From Microcoleus sp. FACHB-672 (GTDB lineage Bacteria; Cyanobacteriota; Cyanobacteriia; Cyanobacteriales; Oscillatoriaceae): a DNA stretch of 53,410 bases. The stretch lies in NCBI RefSeq assembly GCF_014695725.1, contig NZ_JACJOU010000028.1, positions 1-53,410 of the forward strand, given 5' to 3'. Below the pieces are notes generated by a model. The model worked only from the letters and a program-made list of their open reading frames with translations, did not search any database and was not told where the DNA came from. The position numbers and the translations under genes are program-made. This document shows positions 1 to 8,050 of this stretch, piece after piece. Every line of letters begins with the position of its first letter. The first letter of the stretch is position 1.

Positions 1-96
1 TCTGGAGTTGATGGTTTAATTAAACTAGCACTTCAATTAATGAATCTCGAACATCTCAAAAATTGGTTTACACATTGCTGCTACTGTACCTCATAG
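1..96 (+). pseudogene. C-terminal end of an IS630-like transposase (partial at window edge)
   Basis: The frame is open from the first base and stops at 94-96. It encodes 31 residues ending LKNWFTHCCYCTS. This ending closely matches the transposase tail at the other edge of the window (LLNWFTHCCYCTSSI, minus strand), where a preceding SPIENCWSKIKG-like stretch marks the IS630/Tc1-mariner DDE family. Whether the rest of the gene is intact lies outside the window. The assignment rests on that shared tail and on family knowledge; the fragment alone would not be diagnostic. Confidence 0.5.
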
Positions 97-363
97 ACTT
101 CGAATTTGCTGTAATTGTGTAAGTTTAGGAAAAGGCGAGCGTTCGGACTTTGAGAAATTAAATTATATTGCAATAGAAACGCAGGTTGCAGCGGAATTTA
201 GCTTAAAAAGTCGGCATATTTTTTTTCTTATGTGGCATCGGTTATCCAATTTTGCCAGCAAGTGTATTAATAGAAAAGTGTGATGTCTAGGTGGCGGTTG
301 CCGGCACCGCCACTCTTAACTGAGCAAGCATCATGCTTTTTCCGCCCGTAGTAGAGTCTGGCA
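97..363. other. Intergenic region after IS630-like tail
   Basis: No credible gene is visible. The stretch is AT-rich between the transposase tail and the 3' end of the convergent regulator. IS ends or terminators may lie here, but I see no clear inverted repeat. Confidence 0.4.
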
Positions 364-1542
364 TTAAAGCTTGCCATTCTGAATACTGACATCTTTTAAA
401 ACAATGTGCTGCTTACTATCAAACAGGATCTTTCTTTGCTGTTGTAATTTACTCAGTAGCCGCGTGATTGTCACCCTGGTGGTACAGCAAGTGTTAGCCA
501 GATCCTCATGGGTGAGACGAACACTCAAACGAGTTCCTTCATCTACAGGTTCACCAATTTGCTGTTTTAGAAGATGCAACAAACAGGTTAATCGGTCGAT
601 GACACGCCGCTGTCCAAAAATCGCTAATAACGATTCTGTGTGCTGTAGGCGTTGGTTCATTTGAGTTAAAAGAGCTTGGGCTAGAATTGGCGAAGCTGTG
701 ATTTCTGCTTCAGAAAAACACACCAGATGAACGTCGGAAAGTGCTTTTGCTTCGTAAGTTTGTAGGGAAGTAGAACTCAGTCCAAAGTGCATTTGTGGCC
801 CTAACAAACCCACGATTACCTCTTCGCCATTTGCACAGAGAGTGCTTAACTTGACCAATCCCTTAGAGACTTGCCAAATTACTTGGGGCTTGAGGGAGAT
901 AATTTCCCCTTTGGTGTAGACATAAGCAGGACGATCTTGGCTACCGTCGCTGCCATTATTTTCTCTTTGCGCTCGTTTTTGCTCCGTAATGTCACGAAGC
1001 AGCCACAGTAGGACAACTGGCTGGTTCGGGGTGCGGATAGTGGCAACTCTCATCGCCGCCTCCAACATTTCACCGTGACGCTGCTGTAGGCGCATTTCCC
1101 CCCATATCGCTTGATTGTCGTGGTACAGCCGATTTACTTGGGTGCGAAAGTCCTTGCGTTCTTCTGGGGGAATGAAAATGGCCAGCGGTTTACCGGCTAA
1201 TGCCATCTGCGAAACGTTGAGCATCTGGGCGGCGGCCCGGTTTGCTTCGATGATCTTCCCGTCGCGATCCGTTACGATGTAGCCGTCTGGGGCGAATTCA
1301 AACAAATCTTCATAGCGCTGACGTTCGGCTTCTAACGCCGCTCGTGCTGATGTTAGTTCCTCATTCTTCAGCTGTAGCTCTTCCACGGCTACTTGCAATT
1401 CTTCAGAGGCGATGCCGAGTTCCTTGAAGGCTGCCGGCAGCAAATTCGGTTGCTCCTCAACGGAAGAATAAGCGTATTGATAAAGCTCGGCCAGCTGCCA
1501 GTGAAACGTCTCTACTTTCTTCGCAAATAACTTTACATTCAC
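364..1542 (-). CDS. PAS domain-containing Crp/Fnr-type transcriptional regulator
   Basis: A 392-aa one-component regulator. Residues about 40-80 form a charged coiled coil. Residues about 78-190 are a PAS domain (ERYEDLFEFAPDGYIVTDRDG-type start, closing with a DITEQK linker). Residues about 205-300 resemble a cyclic-nucleotide-binding-type beta barrel, without an obvious cAMP phosphate cassette. Residues about 305-385 form a Crp-type winged HTH with LTHEDLANTCCTTRVTITRLL as the recognition region. The barrel and HTH order is that of the NtcA/Crp family, but the added PAS module suggests that a signal other than cAMP or 2-oxoglutarate is sensed. The gene stands alone, divergent from the KGG gene. 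Its target genes cannot be read from sequence. Confidence 0.85.
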   Translation of the reverse strand: MNVKLFAKKVETFHWQLAELYQYAYSSVEEQPNLLPAAFKELGIASEELQVAVEELQLKNEELTSARAALEAERQRYEDLFEFAPDGYIVTDRDGKIIEANRAAAQMLNVSQMALAGKPLAIFIPPEERKDFRTQVNRLYHDNQAIWGEMRLQQRHGEMLEAAMRVATIRTPNQPVVLLWLLRDITEQKRAQRENNGSDGSQDRPAYVYTKGEIISLKPQVIWQVSKGLVKLSTLCANGEEVIVGLLGPQMHFGLSSTSLQTYEAKALSDVHLVCFSEAEITASPILAQALLTQMNQRLQHTESLLAIFGQRRVIDRLTCLLHLLKQQIGEPVDEGTRLSVRLTHEDLANTCCTTRVTITRLLSKLQQQRKILFDSKQHIVLKDVSIQNGKL

Positions 1543-1864
1543 TGTCCACCTCTACCTTTTGTGCCTAGCAACTGAAGCATACAAACGTTCGAGCTAGTTT
1601 TACCACAATCCAATGAGAGATTTTTGAAGAAATTCCGAATAACTCTAGCTGAGTTATAGAATTTTACACAAAAATCCTATAAAAAAACAACCCGGCCTAA
1701 TAAAAAGGCTGAAGTCAACCTTCCTAGCCTTTTAAGAATTTCTTGTGTTCTTTGGCACAGCTAAATTTAATGCTGCTGTGTCTCTCCAGGCAGATGATTC
1801 AAGAGGGCAGCAGCGATAATTTGTTAAAAATGTCAAATATTCTAGAAATACAAGGATTAAGGTC
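1543..1864. promoter_or_regulatory. Divergent intergenic region with a hairpin
   Basis: This spacer should hold promoters for the PAS-Crp gene (leftward) and the KGG gene (rightward). A perfect 8-bp stem (AAAAGGCT at 1703-1710, AGCCTTTT at 1726-1733) could act as a terminator or attenuator. I cannot assign it to a transcript. No -10/-35 pair is convincing. Confidence 0.35.
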
Positions 1865-2098
1865 ATGTCAGACACCAGCAAGCGTGGTTTTGCCTCGATG
1901 GATCAAGACAAGCAGCGTGAGATCGCTAGCAAGGGCGGTCATGCAGCACATGAAAAAGGAACCGCGCACGAATTCTCATCTGAGGAGGCTAGAGAAGCTG
2001 GCCGCAAGGGTGGTGAAGCTGTAAGCAAAAATCGGGAACACATGGCTGCAATTGGCCGCGAAGGTGGCAAAAAAAGCCGCAAGAAAAGTAAGGAGTAA
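1865..2098 (+). CDS. KGG-motif stress-induced hydrophilic protein
   Basis: A 77-aa, highly charged, low-complexity protein. It has three spaced KGG-type motifs (SKGGHAAHEKG, GRKGGEAV, GREGGKK) and a Lys-rich tail. This is the KGG (GsiB/Con-10-like) family, which is generally linked to desiccation, salt or general stress and predicted to be disordered in the cytoplasm. The start is supported by an AAGG-containing purine stretch just upstream. An in-frame alternative is not needed. The larger overlapping ORF in another frame is a shadow. Confidence 0.85.
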   Translation: MSDTSKRGFASMDQDKQREIASKGGHAAHEKGTAHEFSSEEAREAGRKGGEAVSKNREHMAAIGREGGKKSRKKSKE

Positions 2099-2252
2099 TT
2101 ACATTTGCAGCACAAGAATATTTCGCAAGCGCTGTCTATTGCTGATTTAAAATCTAGAATCAGTCATCCATAGAATTTATCCAAGCATTTCTTTAGGTTT
2201 TCTGACCTTGTCCTGTCCTTTAACAGCGCAGTGCTTACACCCGATGAACTCC

Positions 2253-2284
2253 AACCCCGGTTCAAAAACTGGGGTATTTTTTTG
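2253..2284 (+). terminator. Rho-independent terminator-like hairpin
   Basis: An 8-bp stem (CCCCGGTT / AACTGGGG, one G·T pair) with a short A-rich loop is followed by TATTTTTTT. It lies about 155 bases after the KGG gene and reads in its direction. Confidence 0.7.
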
Positions 2285-2808
2285 GCCGGCTAAATATCAA
2301 TTGCTGGGTGCTCGCCATCTCATCCCACGTCGCACTCAGAGGTGTGATTAGATTGGTATTGCTGTCTCGCTGCCGGCATCGCCTGCGTCTGTATAGGGGC
2401 AACTGCCGGCCAGTATGAATGCAAGTCGCTATAAATCTAGAAACTAAAGTTTAGTCAAATGTCAGTATAGAATATTAAAAGAAGCTTTAAAGTTTTTGCC
2501 ATTGCTATTTAAAATGATAATCATAGACAAAATTCACTGTAATATAAGATTAGCGTCCGCCCAGCAAAAAATATATTTTATTGTGTATTAATTGATACTA
2601 AAAAATTTTACAATAAACCTATTCTTCAGATAGAGAGTTGAATCAGAAACTAGCCGTTATTCTATTAAATAGAGATAGCAACTCACATTTAACAGCAAAA
2701 TAGTTGGGAGGATTGCAATAGGGAATAAGTCAACCTCTGTTGTAAGTACCTCGTCTACTTGGCGCTTGGCATTCTCCCAAACTTTTTTTTCATTTTGAGA
2801 AACACAGA
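2285..2808. other. AT-rich intergenic stretch
   Basis: No convincing gene is seen. A 71-codon frame on the minus strand has no recognisable features and is likely chance. From about 2440 the sequence becomes strongly AT-rich, as expected of a promoter region for the small genes that follow. Confidence 0.35.
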
Positions 2809-2997
2809 ATGGCCATTGAAGAAACTTACAGCCAACAACGATTAACTTTATCTTGTTGTGATGATTACGCATCTGATGTTTGGGAATTGCCAGGGTTACC
2901 TCGTCACTGTCAAGCTAAGGAAATCTGGAAAGATATCAGTTTAGCCGGCTGCAAATATCAAGTAACCTCCGCAAAGAGAGACCTATCAAAGATCTAA
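2809..2997 (+). CDS. Small hypothetical protein (62 aa), doubtful
   Basis: A short frame 17 bases upstream of, and co-directional with, the DUF7219-like gene. The product begins MAIEETYSQQRL and contains four cysteines, a CC pair among them, but no motif I recognise. The ribosome-binding site is weak. The close spacing to the next gene and a plausible amino-acid composition are the only support; it could be a chance frame. Confidence 0.3.
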   Translation: MAIEETYSQQRLTLSCCDDYASDVWELPGLPRHCQAKEIWKDISLAGCKYQVTSAKRDLSKI

Positions 2998-3014
2998 AAG
3001 AAGAGTGAAGGAAA

Positions 3015-3254
3015 ATGTTTGATTCTCAACCTGTAGATAAATTTAGCTTTTTTTATCCCCGGAGCCGTTACCAAGGCGAGTTTACCCCGCAACAGCTCGC
3101 TTTTAATGCAAATCTGCAAGAATTTTCTCAGAGAATTAGTTATATCTCTGCTTTAGAAACTGGCGGTAAAATTTCTCCAGAGCAAGCCTATCAAGATATC
3201 GAAAGCCTCTGGAAGGAATTAAAGCGCAGCAAGAAAGAGCTAATGTCTGATTAA
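3015..3254 (+). CDS. Small conserved cyanobacterial protein (DUF7219-like)
   Basis: A 79-aa soluble protein with the pattern FYPRSRYQGEFTPQQLAFNANLQEF, then ISYISALETGGKISPEQAYQ and a C-terminal LWKELKRSKKEL. I recognise this as the short cyanobacterial DUF7219-type family, which is of unknown function. The start is well supported by GAAGGAAA directly before the ATG. The helical, Lys-rich C-terminus suggests a small helical bundle. No biochemical role can be given. Confidence 0.75.
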   Translation: MFDSQPVDKFSFFYPRSRYQGEFTPQQLAFNANLQEFSQRISYISALETGGKISPEQAYQDIESLWKELKRSKKELMSD

Positions 3255-3308
3255 ATGACTCTATCCTGCTTGGAAATAGCCATTTTATTCAATTAGTTGT
3301 AATATTTA

Positions 3309-3329
3309 TAGCGGGCAAGATGCCCGCAC
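3309..3329. repeat. Short dispersed-type palindrome
   Basis: GCGGGCAAGATGCCCGC at 3311-3327 forms a 7-bp stem with a 3-nt loop, followed by ACTAC. Palindromes of this form recur in intergenic regions of many cyanobacterial genomes. There is no T-run after it, so I do not call it a terminator. Confidence 0.45.
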
Positions 3330-3400
3330 TACAAGCTTTCTCGTAGTATTAGAGAACATCGGCAGACCGTTCCCTCAGATTGCCGGCTTGTGAAAGCCAA

Positions 3401-3436
3401 TGCCCCTATGTATTTCAGCATAGGGGCAATTGTTTT
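3401..3436. terminator. Strong hairpin, probable bidirectional terminator
   Basis: A perfect 10-bp stem (TGCCCCTATG / CATAGGGGCA) with an 8-nt loop is followed on the plus strand by ATTGTTTT. It lies between the DUF7219-like gene (plus) and a small minus-strand ORF at 3538-3684, so it may serve either or both. Confidence 0.65.
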
Positions 3437-3537
3437 GAGTATTTTGTGAATGCGTTTAACAAGTTCGATAATCTGCCGGCACCGCAGCAAGCCGGCGAGG
3501 GTGTGAAGTGGGCGAAGCGAACACACTCAGAACGTAT

Positions 3538-3684
3538 TTACTTCTTATCAAGCAACCCAACTTTCGCCCAAATCGAATGAACTGCTAAAGCACGGACTAA
3601 AGCTTTCATATCTTCAGACAGTTTCTCCTCAGTTTTATCAGACTGAAGCTGTGTCTGTGCCGGCGCAAACTCTTTTTTGGCCAT
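3538..3684 (-). CDS. Small hypothetical protein (48 aa)
   Basis: A minus-strand frame of 48 codons runs from ATG at 3684 to TAA at 3538. The product starts MAKKEFAPAQTQ and has an amphipathic C-terminal helix, KALVRALAVHSIWAKVGLLDKK. The composition (charged N-terminus, Leu/Ala/Val-rich helix, Lys end) is protein-like, and the frame ends next to a strong terminator. There is no clear Shine-Dalgarno sequence, which is common in cyanobacteria. I do not recognise a family. Confidence 0.45.
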   Translation of the reverse strand: MAKKEFAPAQTQLQSDKTEEKLSEDMKALVRALAVHSIWAKVGLLDKK

Positions 3685-4273
3685 AATTGTGAGTTGTTGA
3701 GTTTTGTGTGCGGTCATATTCTGATGACCCTCCTTTATTGCGTTACAACTCCTGTATACCTACTATGCCGTGTTTTCCCTGAGACTTGTGTGACGGTTGT
3801 CGCCGGCACCTGTGACACTCGTCTCCCATTGCTGCGATCGCTACCAAAGTCCCTGGCAAACCTGGGTTTGCGAAGAAGACTGAGAGGGAGATGGGAAGAT
3901 AGGGAGAGAATTAAATGTGGTTTAACCGATTTTAAAAAGCTTTTATATACTTGAGCCGGCTATCAATCAGCACATCCCATGTTTTTTAAGTAGCTTTACA
4001 GAGAAACCAGATGTGCCACTTAATAAATTGTCTACTTTCATCAGCCATCCGCTTAACTTTTACCAAATTCATCAATACGGGTTGTGTCGCTTTAAATTCG
4101 GGATGCCGACAGGAATTGTTTAAGCCGGCACTCACCCCGCCAGTCAAATTCAACATCTGCTCTCCGGCTGTCAATTTAGAGAGTGACACACAACTGAAGG
4201 CTTCACTCAATGTAACTAACATAAATTGGGCAACAAGTGAGACACGCTTTTAAGATATCAGGGGAGCAAATCG
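3685..4273. other. Intergenic stretch without a supported gene
   Basis: Several chance frames of 78-86 codons exist on both strands, but none has family features or a good start. One GCGATCGC palindrome lies near 3834-3841. A purine-rich tract lies at about 3875-3915. Confidence 0.35.
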
Positions 4274-4414
4274 ATGTGGGAAAAACTAATTCAAGCCGCG
4301 TTGATCACATTCTTACTTTATCATTTCTTGAATCTCACTCCTTCAGTAACCCACTCTACATCAAATGAATATCGGCTTTCTTTTTCAGAACTCTTAAAAG
4401 GCTATGACCCTTAA
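4274..4414 (+). CDS. Small membrane-anchored hypothetical protein (46 aa)
   Basis: A 46-codon frame has a good ribosome-binding site (GGGGAGC at 4261-4267, 6 nt before the ATG). The product is MWEKLIQAALITFLLYHFLNL, a single N-terminal membrane helix, followed by a polar segment ending LSFSELLKGYDP. The tail vaguely recalls the N-terminal periplasmic stretch of FtsH (YSELL...), but nothing of the protease follows, so I do not call it FtsH. Both the ribosome-binding site and the membrane-helix composition favour a real gene. Confidence 0.45.
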   Translation: MWEKLIQAALITFLLYHFLNLTPSVTHSTSNEYRLSFSELLKGYDP

Positions 4415-4635
4415 AACTGTTTGATTTTGAAAAGCTGATAACCTGCCAAAAATCGCCTACTAAGCACCTGACAGCTTTGGCTTGTTAAGCAATAAGACTT
4501 TTTATTGCTTTCTGGTAAGAATTTTGTATTACAAGCAAAACTGCTGGGCTTTGAGCTTTGGGATCGAGTACACCTGAAGCAAAGCAAAAAAAACGACTTC
4601 TTGAACTGAATTTTCTAACAATTTAGGGGGAAATT

Positions 4636-5265
4636 ATGGAAACTCTTGCTTACACACATCTAGCAGTAGCGTATGAAGAACCTGCCAACAGCGAGCTAAA
4701 TTTAGCCGGCATCAACTGGAAAAAGCTTTCTAGCCGTACTTTTATTCGTTTCCTGTCCTTAGCAATGGCGTTGAGTATTGTCAGCATGGCCGGCAACGCT
4801 TTTGCCGCACTGCGTCGTGGGAATAGTGGCGCACAAGTCACCAATCTTCAAACTCGCTTAATCAATGCCGGCTACTATAATGGCCCGGTCACCGGCTACT
4901 TTGGCAGCCTGACTGAGGCAGCAGTCAAACGCTTTCAGCAAGCTAAGAAGATATCTGTGGATGGCGTTGCCGGTTCGGTGACGCTGTCATACCTGCCAAA
5001 CGGTAGCGGTGGCGGTACTGGCTATCCCAGTCGTACCCTCTCTCGCGGTTCTAATGGCCAAGATGTGGTGAACCTCCAGAATAAGTTGCGTGCATCTGGC
5101 TTTTATAATGGGCCGGTGACCGGATATTATGGCTCCTTAACTGAGGCAGCAGTGAAGCGCTTCCAACAATATTACGGGTTAAAGAGTGATGGAATTGCCG
5201 GCTCTCGGACGCTTGGGGTGATACAAACTGTAGCCATTGCGCCCTCACCCGCTCGCCTGTCATAG
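4636..5265 (+). CDS. Secreted/anchored protein with two peptidoglycan-binding domains
   Basis: A 209-aa protein. An N-terminal cytoplasmic extension of about 35 residues precedes a membrane helix (about 36-58, ending GNAFA, possibly a signal-peptidase site). Two tandem PG_binding_1 (PF01471-type) repeats follow at about residues 60-120 and 133-195. Each has the pattern L-RG--G--V--LQ-L---G-YNGPVTGY-GSLTEAAVKRFQ. No catalytic domain follows, so it probably binds cell wall rather than cutting it. The start is supported by AGGGGGAAATT just upstream. The two repeats are similar enough to have arisen by internal duplication. Confidence 0.8.
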   Translation: METLAYTHLAVAYEEPANSELNLAGINWKKLSSRTFIRFLSLAMALSIVSMAGNAFAALRRGNSGAQVTNLQTRLINAGYYNGPVTGYFGSLTEAAVKRFQQAKKISVDGVAGSVTLSYLPNGSGGGTGYPSRTLSRGSNGQDVVNLQNKLRASGFYNGPVTGYYGSLTEAAVKRFQQYYGLKSDGIAGSRTLGVIQTVAIAPSPARLS

Positions 5266-5370
5266 ACTGGGGAACGAAGCCGCTTACCGCAACTATCGGT
5301 AGTAGCTCACACCAATAGGCGTGCCGGCACGTCGCGACAAATCTTCAAAGGCGCATGAAATTAAATGAAA

Positions 5371-5404
5371 CCGGCATCAACCTGTCGTTGGTGCCGGCTC
5401 TTTT
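5371..5404 (+). terminator. Rho-independent terminator-like hairpin
   Basis: An 11-bp stem (CCGGCATCAAC / GTTGGTGCCGG, one G·T) with a 5-nt loop is followed by CTCTTTT. It lies about 105 bases past the peptidoglycan-binding gene, in its direction. Confidence 0.7.
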
Positions 5405-5640
5405 ACGGTTTATTTTAATTTAACTTTTTTTAACATTTCGTAATAAAATGTAGGTAAAGAAACAAAAGCGATTGATAATAAACCGCTCATGCCACTGTCA
5501 AGTCTGAGTGTTGGCATCAGCTAAACCGTCGAGACAGATCGCACCACTTAGCTTTGCCGGCATCGACAAGGGCTAATGTCCCCAAGCATTGAGCCAAAAC
5601 CCGTGCAGCTATCTGACACACCACAGCAAGGAGAATCAGA

Positions 5641-5937
5641 ATGGGTAACATCAAATTTGAACAAGAAAACAAGGAAGTGGTTGCAGCAGATGGGGCGAAC
5701 TTAAGGCTCAAAGCCCTAGAAAATGGCATCGACCTCTACAAAACCTGGGGAAAGATGATGAACTGTGGGGGCTACGGTCAATGCGGCACTTGCTTGGTGG
5801 AAATCGTCGAAGGGATGGAAAATGTCTCGCCTCGCACTGAGGTAGAAAATCGCAAATTGAAGAAGAAACCTGAAACTTATCGTTTAGCCTGCCAAACCCT
5901 CGTCAATGGGCCGGTCACTGTGAAAACAAAGCCGTGA
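5641..5937 (+). CDS. [2Fe-2S] ferredoxin-like electron carrier
   Basis: A 98-aa soluble protein of the [2Fe-2S] ferredoxin fold. The cluster ligands are Cys42, Cys48 and Cys51 (C-x5-C-x2-C in [11 protein letters not shown]) plus Cys84 (RLACQT). The spacing is nearer the adrenodoxin/bacterial type than plant-type PetF, which has C-x4-C-x2-C. The start is fixed by AAGGAG at 5628-5633. psbM follows 45 bases downstream on the same strand, so the two may be co-transcribed, suggesting a thylakoid- or PSII-related electron-transfer role. That link is inference from position only. Confidence 0.85.
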   Translation: MGNIKFEQENKEVVAADGANLRLKALENGIDLYKTWGKMMNCGGYGQCGTCLVEIVEGMENVSPRTEVENRKLKKKPETYRLACQTLVNGPVTVKTKP

Positions 5938-5982
5938 TATTCTAGAATTACGGAATTTTCAGATAACACAGAGGCCGGTTTA

Positions 5983-6099
5983 ATGGAAGTTAATGATTTA
6001 GGATTTATTGCGAGTATCCTGTTTGTGCTAGTCCCAGCCGTTTTCCTCTTGATTCTTTACATTCAAACGGCTAGCCGCGAGAGCAAAAGAGGTTCTTAG
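5983..6099 (+). CDS. psbM: Photosystem II reaction-centre protein M
   Basis: A 38-aa single-pass membrane protein, [20 protein letters not shown] at the start and [15 protein letters not shown] at the end. The length, the N-terminal MEVN-LGFIA and the central hydrophobic helix are those of PsbM, a low-molecular-mass subunit at the PSII monomer-monomer interface in the thylakoid membrane. It is a marker that the source is an oxygenic phototroph. It lies just after a ferredoxin-like gene and is followed by a terminator-like hairpin. Confidence 0.93.
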   Translation: MEVNDLGFIASILFVLVPAVFLLILYIQTASRESKRGS

Positions 6100-6129
6100 G
6101 AGTTGGCTATAACTGGCTTAAGACAACAC

Positions 6130-6169
6130 AGGCACCCGGATAGTTTTCCGTTGGTGCCTTTGCTGTTTT
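6130..6169 (+). terminator. Terminator-like hairpin after psbM
   Basis: AGGCACCCGGA pairs with TCCGTTGGTGCCT as a mostly paired stem, followed by TTGCTGTTTTG. It sits 31 bases after psbM, and its T-rich side fits rightward transcripts. Confidence 0.6.
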
Positions 6170-6192
6170 GAAGTGGATGGGGACTGTGTGCG

Positions 6193-7029
6193 CTATGCCT
6201 CAGCCACACTCCGGGCTAATAACACCGGACAGTTGGCATAAACTCTGACGTAGTCTGACAGAGAATTGCCGAGGAGCCGGTCGAGATCGACAAAGCTTTT
6301 CGCAATTGAAGGCCGGCGATCTGGGGAACCGAGCATCAACAGGTCAACATTTGACTCCTCGGCAATGCGGCAAATTTCTTCGCCGGCTTTCCCTTTGGCA
6401 GTGAGGCAGCGCGTAGCAACGCCGTACTTTTTCGCCTCAGCCACTGCCGCCGCTAAAACCGGGTCAGCTTCAGGTTTGGCGGTCGGATCGGGGGGGTTGA
6501 CGTGGGAGAGTACCAATTGCCCTCCTTTGATATCTCGCAGCAAGAATAAAGCCAGCTTTAAGCAATTCTGGGCGGAGTCGGATTTGTTCATCGCCACCAT
6601 GATGCTTTTGATCCGTTTGACATAAATGTCATCCTTAACCAGGAGCATCGGGCGAGAGGTGAGCTGAAAAACGTACTGACTGACAGAGTTTTCTAAGATC
6701 GATTGCAGCCGGCCTAAGCCGCGCGAACCCATGATAATCAGGTCAGCATTGATTTCCTCAGCGATTTCACAAACAGTGGTTTTGGGGTCGCCTTGCTTCA
6801 GTCTTGCCGTAACTTTTTTGGGGTCTAAGTTCAAACTCTGAATTGCTTCAGCAAGAATTTTGCCCCCTTCTTCCAGTTTTGCAGCCATTGCGTCGGCGCT
6901 GACTTGCTCTGGCACGACGTGCAACACAGTGACGGATGCCTTTTGGATTGAAGGAATTTCCATCAGCATCTTCAGCATCTGTTCGCACAGCCCGCGACCG
7001 GCAACGCCTATCAAAATTTTTTCTATCAT
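6193..7029 (-). CDS. Universal stress protein with two tandem Usp domains
   Basis: A 278-aa protein made of two UspA-fold domains (about 1-140 and 141-275). The first keeps an ATP-binding loop of the G-x2-G-x9-x-S type (GSRGLGRLQSILENSVSQ), with Asn in place of the usual last Gly. The second has a stretched loop (GSPDRRPSI...LLGNSLSDYV). This resembles ATP-binding tandem Usp proteins common in cyanobacteria. AAGGAG lies shortly before the ATG. The cytoplasmic role is presumed to be stress adaptation; the client is unknown. Confidence 0.88.
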   Translation of the reverse strand: MIEKILIGVAGRGLCEQMLKMLMEIPSIQKASVTVLHVVPEQVSADAMAAKLEEGGKILAEAIQSLNLDPKKVTARLKQGDPKTTVCEIAEEINADLIIMGSRGLGRLQSILENSVSQYVFQLTSRPMLLVKDDIYVKRIKSIMVAMNKSDSAQNCLKLALFLLRDIKGGQLVLSHVNPPDPTAKPEADPVLAAAVAEAKKYGVATRCLTAKGKAGEEICRIAEESNVDLLMLGSPDRRPSIAKSFVDLDRLLGNSLSDYVRVYANCPVLLARSVAEA

Positions 7030-7394
7030 TGGTTCATCTCCTTAAAATAGCTGGGTGTGTTGAGCATCAGGCTCGGTAATTTCTTTGACTTGTTAAAGGG
7101 AAAGAATCTCTGTTACATCCTAGCTTTGTGGCAAAACTCGCTCTAACGCTCCCTCTGTGGCCGGGAGACTACAAGCACTCCTCTTGCCTCCAGGCGGGTT
7201 TCAAGCTAAATTTTCTCTCAGTCTGCCGTTGCCGGCTGCTTCGCGCCTGCGCTAACCCACAGATGAGAGTAGGCATTTCCATCTTCTAGGATTTTTGCAA
7301 CAGGTTTAGTGAGCCGGCCATCTACGATTTAAGGATAAAATTGAGTCCGCACTCGGAATTTGTAGAAATTTAGCGTTTTTCAACAATTTGTAAA
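7030..7394. promoter_or_regulatory. Divergent intergenic region (Usp / thioesterase)
   Basis: This 365-base spacer lies between two divergently transcribed genes and should contain both promoters. Apart from the Shine-Dalgarno sequence of the Usp gene at its left edge, I see no definite operator or hairpin. Confidence 0.35.
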
Positions 7395-7889
7395 GTGTCT
7401 GAGCAAAACCAAATACAACCGCAACTGCAACCCACTGTTGCACTGGACAAACTCTCGTCTGCGACATCAGGAACCTGGTTTGAGTATCCAGTACGAGTGC
7501 AGCCGCACCACACAGACTATAGCGGCAATGTCTGGCATGGTTCCTACATTGCCTGGATGGAAGAGGCGCGGGTGGAATGCTTGCGCTCGCTTGGCATCAA
7601 CTTTGCCGATCTCGTCGCGTTAGGATGCGATCTGCCGGTGGTGGAACTCACCGTGCGCTACCACCGTTCTGTGCAGATGGGAATGGCTGTTGTCGTCAGG
7701 ACGCGCATGGACGATCTGGAGGGGGTGCGGCTGAATTGGGATTATCAAATTCAGTCGCCCGATGGCCAACAGCTATATTTGACGGGTCGGGTGACGTTGG
7801 TGGCGGTTGACCGAGAAAAGGGTAAGATTCTGCGTCAACTGCCGCCGGCAGTTAAAGATGCGCTAGCCCGACTTACGGGGGGGCGCTAG
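7395..7889 (+). CDS. Hotdog-fold acyl-CoA thioesterase (4HBT/YbgC-FadM type)
   Basis: A 164-aa protein starting with GTG. After a Gln/Pro-rich leader of about 25 residues comes VQPHHTDYSGNVWHGSYIAW MEEAR. This is the catalytic helix region of 4-hydroxybenzoyl-CoA-thioesterase-type hotdog enzymes, with the conserved Asp in HTDYSGN. VVELTVRYHRSVQMG and the C-terminal strands complete the fold. Cyanobacterial relatives include the DHNA-CoA thioesterase of phylloquinone synthesis, which is a possible substrate here. The sequence alone does not separate it from general short-chain acyl-CoA hydrolases. Confidence 0.82.
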   Translation: MSEQNQIQPQLQPTVALDKLSSATSGTWFEYPVRVQPHHTDYSGNVWHGSYIAWMEEARVECLRSLGINFADLVALGCDLPVVELTVRYHRSVQMGMAVVVRTRMDDLEGVRLNWDYQIQSPDGQQLYLTGRVTLVAVDREKGKILRQLPPAVKDALARLTGGR

Positions 7890-7970
7890 TTCTGTGAGGG
7901 TGATCTGATTGTCGTTAATCACAGCGTTGAACTCAGATTAATCGGCCACGAAACTACGAAACTTACTTAG

Positions 7971-8033
7971 GGCAAAGCATTTGGATATAAAAATCGTCGC
8001 TAAACACGATCAGTTATCCCCGAATGTTTTGCC
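7971..8033. terminator. Long stem-loop between convergent genes
   Basis: GGCAAAGCATTTGG (7971-7984) pairs with CCGAATGTTTTGCC (8020-8033) over 14 bp with two G·T pairs. The loop contains a second small hairpin (ATCGT / ACGAT). It lies between the convergent thioesterase and epimerase genes, so a bidirectional transcript-ending role is likely, although U-tracts are weak. Confidence 0.45.
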
Positions 8034-8050
8034 TCTAAAGAACCGACGAT

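Noticed and set aside
3986-4253. Overlapping 78- and 80-codon frames on opposite strands
   Set aside because: Neither has a family signature or a good start, and they exclude each other.
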